Assembly: GCA_002307055.1 (NCBI GenBank)
Contig: DBTM01000033.1
Span: forward strand, 1 to 12,810
DNA: 12,810 nt
Direction: 5' to 3'
Source: Clostridiales bacterium UBA1316
GTDB taxonomy: Bacteria; Bacillota; Clostridia; Oscillospirales; Oscillospiraceae
Shown here in pieces: positions 1 to 6,735 of this stretch. Position 1 is the stretch's first letter. The number at the start of each line of letters is the position of its first letter. Below the pieces are notes generated by a model, which saw only the letters and a program-made list of their open reading frames with translations, was not told where the DNA came from and ran no database searches. The position numbers and the translations under genes are program-made.

Positions 1-379
1 GAAAAATTTTTTATCGTCAGAGCTGTTATTGTAATATTTTATAATTAATCAGGCACTATTGCCATCAATTTCTGGATAATCAATAGTAATGATGGCAGCA
101 CATTAATTTTGAAAATCTTCATAAGACAAACTATTATCCAGATAGCGGGTATTCCTGCCGAGCGCAATGCCGCGGTGCATCCGGCTGTCCGCGTTATTTC
201 ATTTCCGCAGGTTGAATGGCTGCGCGGCCCGCGGCTCGATGACAGCGGCTGTGCCGTCATACTGCCCGGTACCATCGGCCTGATGAAACCCCGGGATTTA
301 AAGAAGCTGTCTCCGCCTTTCGCGAGAAAAGACCACCGACCTTTACGGGGAAATAGCATTCACACTGTCGTCGGAAATT
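1..379. other. Unassigned stretch without a recognisable gene
   Basis: The first ~110 bases are AT-rich and the rest is GC-rich with coding-like composition. One plus-strand frame stays open from position 49 to a TAA at 379-381, and a minus-strand frame is open over 45-359. The plus frame has only a TTG start (109) with no ribosome binding site, and neither translation resembles a family I know. A TATAAT at 40-45 has no matching -35. Short inverted repeats (71-80 with 133-142; 55-61 with 81-87) occur in the AT-rich part. The strong terminator directly after the plus frame suggests that something transcribed on the plus strand ends here, either an RNA, a small or decayed gene, or the tail of an upstream transcript. 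Confidence 0.5.
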
Positions 380-419
380 AAAGATACCGCATCACTTATC
401 ATGGTGCGGTATCTTTTTT
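380..419. terminator. Intrinsic terminator, probably bidirectional
   Basis: A 12-bp perfect stem (380-391 with 405-416) can be extended by three more pairs, one of them G-T, to a 7-nt loop. On the plus strand it runs straight into a T-tract ending at 419, so it is strongest for plus-strand transcripts arriving from 1-379. On the minus strand it lies 9 nt beyond the stop of the NrdD-tail-like gene and is followed by a weaker T-rich run, so it probably serves both directions. Confidence 0.85.
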
Positions 420-428
420 GATGATTCG

Positions 429-701
429 TTACTGCTTTAAGCCGTGCTTCACTCTGTCGGCTTCTTCGGCGCGTTTGCCGTTGTTGAAGCGGTCGAGCGT
501 GCCGACGAGATAGCCGGTAATGCGGCGGATACGGTCAAACGGTACCGTCTGCCAATGATATGTCATGTCGACAAAGTCACCGTCTACAGTGATATCAATT
601 CCGGTGATCATTTTATCGGGATATTTTTCGCGTGCGCGTTTCACATAGGCATCTATCTCATCTGTCGAGAGCTCACCACCGGCAACTTTAACGTCTACCA
701 T
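429..701 (-). CDS. Small NrdD C-terminal (glycyl-radical) domain-like protein
   Basis: This 90-residue protein resembles the extreme C-terminus of class III anaerobic ribonucleoside-triphosphate reductase (NrdD). Residues 55-63 read F-D-R-I-R-R-I-T-G and continue Y-L, followed by D-R-F-N-N-G-K-R and a final R-V-K-H (83-86). The equivalent stretch of E. coli NrdD, R-V-C-G-Y-L then F-N-A-G-K and R-R-V-K-H, carries the radical glycine, so Gly63 is the matching position. There are no cysteines, so the zinc-binding CxxC pairs of full NrdD are absent. The preceding 50 residues are not NrdD-like to my eye. I chose ATG at 701 because AGAGGTG (708-714) sits 6 nt upstream; the GTG nine bases earlier falls inside that ribosome binding site. 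The gene is monocistronic, between two terminators. Homology to the NrdD tail is fairly secure; its role, such as a spare radical domain or a regulator, is inference. Confidence 0.8.
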   Translation of the reverse strand: MVDVKVAGGELSTDEIDAYVKRAREKYPDKMITGIDITVDGDFVDMTYHWQTVPFDRIRRITGYLVGTLDRFNNGKRAEEADRVKHGLKQ

Positions 702-709
702 AAAAAACA

Positions 710-757
710 CCTCTATATATAGTATTCAACTGAGCGTGATATCACTATATCATGTTT
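710..757. promoter_or_regulatory. Two putative NrdR boxes
   Basis: Box 1 (710-725) contains the perfect palindrome CTATATATAG (713-722) and matches about 13 of 16 positions of the NrdR box consensus as I remember it (acaCwAtATaTwGwgt). Box 2 (742-757), beginning TCACTATAT, matches about 12 of 16. Their starts are 32 bp apart, close to three helical turns, the kind of spacing known for paired NrdR sites. Box 2 covers the -10 of the minus-strand promoter and box 1 overlaps the ribosome binding site, so binding would repress. A separate 10-bp palindrome, GTGATATCAC (736-745), overlaps the left edge of box 2. Confidence 0.55.
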
Positions 758-772
758 TTACGAAAAAGTCTA
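744..772 (-). promoter_or_regulatory. Sigma-A-type promoter of the NrdD-tail-like gene
   Basis: Read on the minus strand: -35 TAGACT (767-772), a 17-bp spacer, and -10 TATAGT (744-749). The -10 matches 5 of 6 and the -35 matches 4 of 6 consensus positions. Transcription would begin near 737, about 36 nt before the ATG at 701. Confidence 0.6.
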
Positions 773-785
773 TAAATTTATGTTT

Positions 786-845
786 AATAAATAAATAAAA
801 AACACAGCTTCCGATGCGCACTGTCATGCCGCGCCGGAAGCTGTG
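786..845 (-). terminator. Intrinsic terminator at the end of the ftsH operon
   Basis: An 11-bp perfect stem (803-813 with 835-845) lies 25 nt beyond the ftsH stop codon. On the minus strand it is followed immediately by a run of six T and further T-rich sequence (786-802). It closes the long minus-strand operon and insulates the NrdD-tail-like gene downstream. Confidence 0.9.
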
Positions 846-870
846 CTTGTGATTGTTTGTATTACCCGCC

Positions 871-2874
871 TTATTTCTCGGGATTAAAAATGTTCGGCGT
901 GTCTCCGGGCGATGCGCCCTTGGCTTCGTCGGGCGATTCACCCTGCTTTTGCTGATACTCCTTGGAGAACTCCACGATAACGCCGCTGCCGTTATCCGGA
1001 CGAATTTTTTTGGGAGGAATCTGGCCCTCGTGCTCGCACATCCAGGCAAAATCGTCGCCGTCCATCGTCTCGTTTTCGAGCAGATATTCAGCCGTAGCGA
1101 TCAGAATGTTTTTATGCGCCAGCAGAAGCTCTTCGCACTTGGCCATGGCGTCGTCGAAGATGTGCTTGACCTCATCGTCGATTGCCGCCGCTGTTTTCTC
1201 CGAATAGCTCTTCGTCTGCGAAAAATCACGGCCGATAAAGACCGAATGGCTGCTGTCGTCAAAAGAAATGGGGCCGAGCTTATCGCTCATGCCGTATTTC
1301 ATGACCATGGAGCGCGCGATGGAGCTGGCACTCTGGATATCGGCAGACGCGCCTGTGGAGATATCGTCAAGCATCAGCTTTTCAGCCATACGGCCGCCGA
1401 GTGCGGAAATAATGTCCTCAAACATCTCGCTCTTGGAGATGGTGGTCTTGTCTTCCTGCGGGCGGAAAATCGTCATGCCGCCGGATGCGCCGTGCGGGAT
1501 AATGGTGATGTGATGGACGGGGTCCTTATGGGTGAGGTAATGGGAAACGACCGCGTGACCTGCCTCATGATACGCCGTCAGCTTGCGGCCCTTTTCGGAA
1601 ACAACGCGGCTTTTCTTTTCGGGACCGGCGATAACCTTGAGCGTGGCGCTTTCAATTTCCTGCATTGTAATAAAGCGTTTGTTATAACGGGCGGCGAGGA
1701 GCGCCGCCTCGTTGAGCAGATTTTCAAGGTCGGCACCGGTAAAGCCCGGTGTCCCTTTGGCAATGCTGCCCAGGTCAACATCGTCTCCGAGGACTTTGCC
1801 TCTGGCATGGACACGGAGGATAGCCTCACGGCCTTTTACATCCGGAAGACCGACATAAATCTGGCGGTCAAAGCGTCCGGGACGCAGCAGCGCGCTGTCA
1901 AGAATGTCGGATCTGTTTGTCGCCGCCATAATGATGACGCCTTCATTTGTCGTAAAGCCGTCCATCTCGACGAGAAGCTGGTTGAGCGTTTGCTCGCGTT
2001 CATCGTGCCCGCCGCCCATTCCTGCGCCGCGCTGACGGCCGACAGCGTCGATCTCGTCGATGAAAATAATGGAGGGAGCCAGCTTTTTGGCCTGATCGAA
2101 CAGGTCGCGGACGCGGGACGCGCCGACACCGACATAGAGCTCGACGAAATCAGAACCGGAGATGGATAAGAACTGCACGCCGGCTTCGCCTGCGACAGCT
2201 TTTGCAAGCAGTGTTTTACCGGTACCCGGAGGGCCCACGAGCAGCACGCCCTTTGGGATGCGCGCGCCGAGCGAAATATACTTTTGCGGGCCTTTAAGGA
2301 AATCGACAATCTCCTGGAGCTCCTCTTTTTCCTCTTCAGCGCCTGCCACATCGTTAAACGTGACCTTTTTCTTTTCTTCGCTGGCCAGGCGCGTCCGCGC
2401 TTTGCCGAACTTCATAACGGATTTATCTCCGCCGACGCCGGAGCGGTTCATCATGGCGTTCCAGAGCAATATAAAAACAATGATGATAACGGCATACGGT
2501 ATCAGCTGGAACCACCATGGCGCCTGCCAGCCAACATCATAATTATACTCAAATTTTGGGTCGGAAACGAGCTTGCTGTTCACGATCGTTGCGATATCAT
2601 CACGAAACATCTGTACGTCGTATAGGTCATGGGTAACGATATCGCTGGTGGTACCCGGATAATTTTCCTTGAGTTTTATTGTCAGGGTGTTGTCCTTAAC
2701 ATTAAAGGACACAACCTGGTCTTCCATAAATAGGCGGCGGACGTCCGAGTAGTTTTTTATAACGGTGCCGGAGTTACCCTGATTACTCGTCAGCAGGAAT
2801 ACGGCGGACGCAAGAATTACAATAACGAGTATATAAAATCCTATGTCACGCGGACTTCTGTTCTTTGGCTTCAA
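871..2874 (-). CDS. ftsH: ATP-dependent zinc metalloprotease FtsH
   Basis: Membrane-anchored AAA+ protease that extracts and degrades damaged membrane proteins and selected regulators. It has 667 residues. A membrane segment (~11-29), an extracytoplasmic domain (~30-120) and a second membrane segment (~123-139) are followed by the AAA module: Walker A GPPGTGKT (214-221), Walker B I-I-F-I-D-E-I-D (269-276), and a second region of homology ending R-P-G-R-F-D-R (331-337). The zinc protease motif is HEAGH (436-440), with Asp512 the likely third ligand. The pore loop reads F-V-E-L-Y-V-G (243-249), with Tyr where Phe is usual. The C-terminal tail is polar and low-complexity. The start is TTG: an in-frame TAG lies seven codons upstream (2893-2895) and no other start codon lies between. 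The Shine-Dalgarno is poor; AGGAAAG is too distant. It is the last gene of the operon, 32 nt after hpt. Confidence 0.98.
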   Translation of the reverse strand: MKPKNRSPRDIGFYILVIVILASAVFLLTSNQGNSGTVIKNYSDVRRLFMEDQVVSFNVKDNTLTIKLKENYPGTTSDIVTHDLYDVQMFRDDIATIVNSKLVSDPKFEYNYDVGWQAPWWFQLIPYAVIIIVFILLWNAMMNRSGVGGDKSVMKFGKARTRLASEEKKKVTFNDVAGAEEEKEELQEIVDFLKGPQKYISLGARIPKGVLLVGPPGTGKTLLAKAVAGEAGVQFLSISGSDFVELYVGVGASRVRDLFDQAKKLAPSIIFIDEIDAVGRQRGAGMGGGHDEREQTLNQLLVEMDGFTTNEGVIIMAATNRSDILDSALLRPGRFDRQIYVGLPDVKGREAILRVHARGKVLGDDVDLGSIAKGTPGFTGADLENLLNEAALLAARYNKRFITMQEIESATLKVIAGPEKKSRVVSEKGRKLTAYHEAGHAVVSHYLTHKDPVHHITIIPHGASGGMTIFRPQEDKTTISKSEMFEDIISALGGRMAEKLMLDDISTGASADIQSASSIARSMVMKYGMSDKLGPISFDDSSHSVFIGRDFSQTKSYSEKTAAAIDDEVKHIFDDAMAKCEELLLAHKNILIATAEYLLENETMDGDDFAWMCEHEGQIPPKKIRPDNGSGVIVEFSKEYQQKQGESPDEAKGASPGDTPNIFNPEK

Positions 2875-2906
2875 ATACTTTTCACTTCTTTCCTATGTTT
2901 GTTCAA

Positions 2907-3443
2907 CTATGAATATATTTCGGGTTTGAGTGAGCCGATGAACGGAAGATTGCGGTAATGCCCCGCGTAATCAAGGCCGTAGCCCACATAAAATGCGTCC
3001 GTGCACTCATAACCAACGTAATCGGCAATTATAGGCACCTGCCTGCGCGAGGGTTTGTCAAGAAACGCGCATATTTTCACAGATGCCGGGTTCAATTCAG
3101 ACAGATATTTCTTCAGATATTCAAGAGTCAGGCCGCTGTCCAGAATATCCTCGACAACGATGACATGCCGGTTTTCTATGACGGAGCCCAGGGCTTTTGT
3201 AATCTTTACCTCGCCCGAGGTTTTTGTACCGGCCCCGTATGAAGAAACGGTCATAAATTCAATATCGCACAGTATATCCATATACCGGGCAAGGTCAGCC
3301 AAAAATATGAATGACCCTTTTAAAACGCCGACGAGAAGAGGCACCTTTCCCTCATAATCTGCCGATAGTATGCGCCCGAGCTCTCTGACGCGGTTTTGAA
3401 TCATTTCTTCTGTGAAAAATATTTTCTCTATATCATTTTTCAT
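2907..3443 (-). CDS. hpt: Hypoxanthine phosphoribosyltransferase
   Basis: Purine salvage enzyme that transfers phosphoribosyl from PRPP to hypoxanthine or guanine, giving IMP or GMP. It has 178 residues, typical for the family. Visible motifs are the pyrophosphate loop L-K-G-S-F (41-45), the flexible active-site loop around S-S-Y-G (67-70), and the PRPP-binding signature V-V-E-D-I-L-D-S-G-L-T-L (96-107). Lys130 and the F-Y-V-G-Y-G-L-D stretch (151-158) are the expected purine-binding elements. ATG at 3443 has GAGGAG seven nt upstream. Its first 11 bases overlap the end of tilS, implying translational coupling. The tilS-hpt-ftsH order is the one known from Bacillus. Confidence 0.97.
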   Translation of the reverse strand: MKNDIEKIFFTEEMIQNRVRELGRILSADYEGKVPLLVGVLKGSFIFLADLARYMDILCDIEFMTVSSYGAGTKTSGEVKITKALGSVIENRHVIVVEDILDSGLTLEYLKKYLSELNPASVKICAFLDKPSRRQVPIIADYVGYECTDAFYVGYGLDYAGHYRNLPFIGSLKPEIYS

Positions 3444-4854
3444 ATGCCGTCTCCTCGAAAATTATCTCCAATGCTTGGTCGCCGGTTTCACAGACTGCTC
3501 TGCCGTCAAGGTAAAAAATGTCGGCGCCGCAGACAGCGAGCACGCCCTTGTCGTCGGCGAGGACAGGTATAAGAGCACGTTTTCTCATCGGAATCCGCTG
3601 CTCAATAAAAAGTTTTTTCAACGTTTTTGCACCGTTTCGGCCAAAAATCGAAATTATGTCTCCCGTTTGACGCGGCCTGATGACGATTTTACCACATATA
3701 TTATCATATTTGAATAGAAAAGTCGTGAAAGATTCATTAATTTTTTCGCTATGCTCCGCCTCCGTCCGGAAAATGCCTTTTCGGGCGGTATCTGAGCAGA
3801 CGCCGGGCAGGCACTTGACAGTGAGTCCGAGCTCGGGGATTTCAGTTTTCCCGCCGATTTTTACGTCGGCTGGGGCAAAGCTGACGGCGCGGGTATCATG
3901 AGAAAAAACGATTCTGTCATATTCCCTGTAAGCGATACCGGAGGGCAGCGCAACTTCACCGGATACTTTGCCGGAATCACAAAGCTCCAAAACGGAAGCA
4001 ATGTGCCCCGATGATAGATTATTGCCATAAATAAGCCGGATGACACGGCTCGATATCGGACGCGGAAGCCCGGAGAGCGCACGCGCGTCAGCAACCGACG
4101 CGCGCTGCGTGTCGGACGAGCCGCGGCAATGCTCCTGAATAAACTTTTCGGCGATGCTGCTTAAGTATGCCTCATCTTCGCGAAGCAGCGCCGCTGTTGA
4201 TGAGATATGCGTCATCAGCCGGGGGTTGAGTGCTCCGAGCACCGGGATGACGTTATGGCGAATGATATTTCTGCTGTAAATATCAAGCTTGTTGGTTGAA
4301 TCTTCTACAAAAGGAATGTCCCGCTGTGCGATAAACCGCATGACATCATCTCTTGTGAGAGACAGCATCGGGCGGATAAGCATGCCCCTGACCGGCGGAA
4401 TCCCGCCGAGTCCCGCGAGCCCCGCGCCTCTGGTCAGATTCAGCAGCAATGTTTCTGCATTATCATCTGCCGTATGCGCTGTCGCAATCCTTTTTGCATC
4501 AATATTTTTCGCTGTCTCATAAAAAAAATCATACCGCAGCCGGCGTGCGGCCTCTTCAATACCGAGGCTTTCCATTTGGGAAACGGCGCGGACATCGCCG
4601 CCGCCGGAAAAGAGCGAAATATCCCTGTCAAGGCAGAAGCGTTCGACGAACCGCGCGTCTCTTTCGGATTCCTCTCCCCTGAGCCGATGATTAAAATGCA
4701 TAGCTGCAACCGAAAAACCGCGCTTTTCCGACAGCTCAAGCAGCGCTGCCAACAGACACATCGAATCAGCGCCGCCTGACACAGCGGCGAGGATGAGACC
4801 GTGCCGCGGGAACATATCATGTTTGTCAGCAAATGTTTCAAGCGCGTCAAGCAT
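3433..4854 (-). CDS. tilS: tRNA(Ile)-lysidine synthase TilS
   Basis: Cytoplasmic ATP-dependent enzyme that attaches lysine to C34 of the CAU-anticodon isoleucine tRNA, changing both its codon reading and its charging identity; it is essential in most bacteria. It has 473 residues. The N-terminal PP-loop motif SGGADS lies at 26-31, the conserved H-F-N-H-R-L-R-G at 53-60, and A-H-T-A-D-D-N-A-E-T at 126-135, followed by E-D-S-T-N and R-N-I-I-R-H (184-200). A TilS C-terminal domain occupies about 389-473 (I-R-P-R-Q-T-G-D near its start). ATG at 4854 is preceded by AAGGCGG with a 7-nt gap. It begins 15 nt after the dnaB stop, and its stop lies within the first codons of hpt. Confidence 0.97.
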   Translation of the reverse strand: MLDALETFADKHDMFPRHGLILAAVSGGADSMCLLAALLELSEKRGFSVAAMHFNHRLRGEESERDARFVERFCLDRDISLFSGGGDVRAVSQMESLGIEEAARRLRYDFFYETAKNIDAKRIATAHTADDNAETLLLNLTRGAGLAGLGGIPPVRGMLIRPMLSLTRDDVMRFIAQRDIPFVEDSTNKLDIYSRNIIRHNVIPVLGALNPRLMTHISSTAALLREDEAYLSSIAEKFIQEHCRGSSDTQRASVADARALSGLPRPISSRVIRLIYGNNLSSGHIASVLELCDSGKVSGEVALPSGIAYREYDRIVFSHDTRAVSFAPADVKIGGKTEIPELGLTVKCLPGVCSDTARKGIFRTEAEHSEKINESFTTFLFKYDNICGKIVIRPRQTGDIISIFGRNGAKTLKKLFIEQRIPMRKRALIPVLADDKGVLAVCGADIFYLDGRAVCETGDQALEIIFEETAYEK

Positions 4855-4869
4855 TACGATGCCGCCTTA

Positions 4870-6210
4870 TTATTCTTGATGGTGCCGCTCCAGCGAGGTA
4901 TAGGTGGTGAATTCGGGAATCCACTTGAGTTCTACAGTACCTGTTTCACCGCGGCGATTTTTTAAAACGATGCACTCGGCAATATTCTGATGCTCGACTT
5001 CCTTGTTGTAATAATCCTCTCTGTAAAGCGCGAGCACGATATCGGCATCCTGCTCAATGGCGCCCGATTCTCTCAAATCCGACAGCATCGGGCGTTTGTC
5101 AGAGCGGCTTTCGTTTGCTCTGGATAACTGCGAGGCGCAGATAACGGGCACATTGAGCTCCTTGGCCATGATTTTCATCATGCGGCTCATATCGGACACA
5201 ACCTGCTGCCTGTTTTCTCCCGATGTTTTGTTATTGCCTCCGGCGCTCTGCATCAGCTGCAGATAGTCGATAATGACAAGGCCGAGATTCGGGAGCCTGC
5301 GGCACTGGGCGTTCATATCGGCTACAGAGAGAGACGGGTTGTCGTTGATCAAAAGGTCGCAGCCGCTGATCATGGCGGCGGCGGTGCCGATTTTCCGCCA
5401 TTCCTCGGTTGATAACCGCCCTGTCTGCAGCTTTTTGTTATCAATGAAGCTCTCAGACGATAAAAGGCGCATGGCCAGCTGCTCACGCGACATTTCCAAA
5501 GAAAACACGGCGATCGTTTTGCCGGATGTTTTGGCAACATGCATCGCAATATTGAGGGCAATACTCGTTTTTCCCATGCCGGGGCGGGAGGCAATCAGAA
5601 TCAGGTCGGAATTATTCAGCCCCATCGTGTAGCGGTCAAGATCATCAAGGCCGCTTTGCAGGCCGGGGAATTTGCTGCCGCTTTTTGCTGCCAGAGTCAT
5701 CTGGTCGTACACGTCAATCAAGATTTTTGATATCGGTTCAAGACCGGTTGAGTTTCTGCCCTGACGCAGCCCATATATCCTTTTTTCCGCGGCTTCCAAA
5801 ATGGTATTGGCGCCGCCCGTGCCTTCGAGCGCCATATTGAGGATATCGCCGCCTGTGTCGGCGATCGCGCGTAAAAGCGCCATGTCCCTGACAATGGCGG
5901 CATATTCCATAACGTTTGCCGAAGTCGGCGTTATATTCACAAGCTCGAGTATATAACCGGCGGAGCCGTCATTCCAAACACCGTTCGTGCGCATTTGCTC
6001 CAAAACGGTAACGGGGTCTGTGACCATCGAATAGGTGAACATGGAGTATATTGTTTCAAAGATGCCGCGGTTCACGGACGAATAAAAATCTGAGGCTTTT
6101 ACGGCGCCCAAAACGTCGCCTACGCATCGGCTGTCAATTATCATAGAGCCGAGCACCGCCTGCTCTGCTTCTATACTATGCGGCATCTGTCTGCCTAAAA
6201 GCTCATCCAC
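4870..6210 (-). CDS. dnaB: Replicative DNA helicase DnaB (called DnaC in Bacillus)
   Basis: Hexameric 5'-3' helicase that unwinds the replication fork and binds primase. It has 446 residues, normal for the family. The N-terminal helical domain (~10-110, with H-S-I-E-A-E-Q-A-V-L-G at 11-21) is followed by a linker and the RecA-like domain: Walker A S-R-P-G-M-G-K-T (208-215), catalytic Glu in S-L-E-M (Glu239), Walker B V-I-I-D-Y-L-Q-L-M (312-320), and D-L-R-E-S-G-A-I-E-Q-D-A-D (378-390). The start is GTG at 6210, giving M-D-E-L-L, with AAGGGTG 9 nt upstream; the next in-frame ATG would trim the conserved N-terminus. It lies 49 nt after rplI and 15 nt before tilS. Confidence 0.97.
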   Translation of the reverse strand: MDELLGRQMPHSIEAEQAVLGSMIIDSRCVGDVLGAVKASDFYSSVNRGIFETIYSMFTYSMVTDPVTVLEQMRTNGVWNDGSAGYILELVNITPTSANVMEYAAIVRDMALLRAIADTGGDILNMALEGTGGANTILEAAEKRIYGLRQGRNSTGLEPISKILIDVYDQMTLAAKSGSKFPGLQSGLDDLDRYTMGLNNSDLILIASRPGMGKTSIALNIAMHVAKTSGKTIAVFSLEMSREQLAMRLLSSESFIDNKKLQTGRLSTEEWRKIGTAAAMISGCDLLINDNPSLSVADMNAQCRRLPNLGLVIIDYLQLMQSAGGNNKTSGENRQQVVSDMSRMMKIMAKELNVPVICASQLSRANESRSDKRPMLSDLRESGAIEQDADIVLALYREDYYNKEVEHQNIAECIVLKNRRGETGTVELKWIPEFTTYTSLERHHQE

Positions 6211-6259
6211 TCAATCTCACACCCTTGATTACTCAAATGTTATATATCTGACCGCTGGA

Positions 6260-6706
6260 TTACGCTTCCGTGACGATCACATGGATTATTCCGTTTATTT
6301 CAAAGCCGAGCTTACATTTAATATCGTACGGGCCATATGTTTTTATATGTTCGTCCTGTACAATTCTGTTTTTTTCAATGGTGATCCCGAACTGCTCAGC
6401 CAGAGCATCGGAAATCTCTTTCGCGGTCACCGCGCCGAAAAGCTTACCGGAGGTTCCGGCTTTCGCCGAGATTTTCACGACGCAGCTGTCCAGCTTCGCG
6501 GCGACGGCCCGCGCCTCGGTTTTATCGTTTTCCAGCTTCCGCAGGCGCGCGGCCTCTTTAATTTTCATCGCGTTCATCGTGTCCGTCGTCGCTTCGACGG
6601 CGAGTTTCCTCGGGAACAGAAAATTCCTTGCGTAGCCGTCGGACACGTCGACCATCTGGCCCTTTTTGCCCTGATCTTTGATATCCTGCTGCAGAATGAC
6701 TTTCAT
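6260..6706 (-). CDS. rplI: 50S ribosomal protein L9
   Basis: Large-subunit ribosomal protein that binds 23S rRNA near the L1 stalk. At 148 residues it has the standard length. The N-terminal rRNA-binding signature is complete: M-K-V-I-L-Q-Q-D at 1-8, G-K-K-G near residue 13, then D-G-Y-A-R-N-F-L-F-P. A long charged central helix (~40-75) leads to the C-terminal domain. ATG at 6706 has a strong GGAGG seven nt upstream. It starts 29 nt after the gdpP stop codon. The gdpP-rplI-dnaB order is widespread in Firmicutes. Confidence 0.98.
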   Translation of the reverse strand: MKVILQQDIKDQGKKGQMVDVSDGYARNFLFPRKLAVEATTDTMNAMKIKEAARLRKLENDKTEARAVAAKLDSCVVKISAKAGTSGKLFGAVTAKEISDALAEQFGITIEKNRIVQDEHIKTYGPYDIKCKLGFEINGIIHVIVTEA

Positions 6707-6735
6707 ATGTGTACCTCCAGTAAAATCAGATTCGG

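Noticed and set aside
40..45. TATAAT as a plus-strand promoter
   Set aside because: There is no -35-like hexamer at 16-18 bp, and the surroundings are AT-rich enough for chance matches.
71..142. 10-bp inverted repeat (71-80 with 133-142) as a mobile-element end or hairpin
   Set aside because: The repeat is short and separated by 52 nt of AT-rich sequence, with no transposase or target duplication.
702..710. GTG start at 710 for the NrdD-tail-like gene
   Set aside because: This GTG is part of the Shine-Dalgarno AGAGGTG that serves the ATG at 701.
853..2169. A 438-codon open frame on the plus strand
   Set aside because: It lies entirely antisense to ftsH, whose translation shows every family motif. 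The antisense frame is open because of codon bias and GC content.
3433..3443. The tilS-hpt 11-nt overlap as a frameshift or sequencing error
   Set aside because: Both proteins are full length with intact ends, and hpt has its own GAGGAG, so it is an ordinary coupled overlap.
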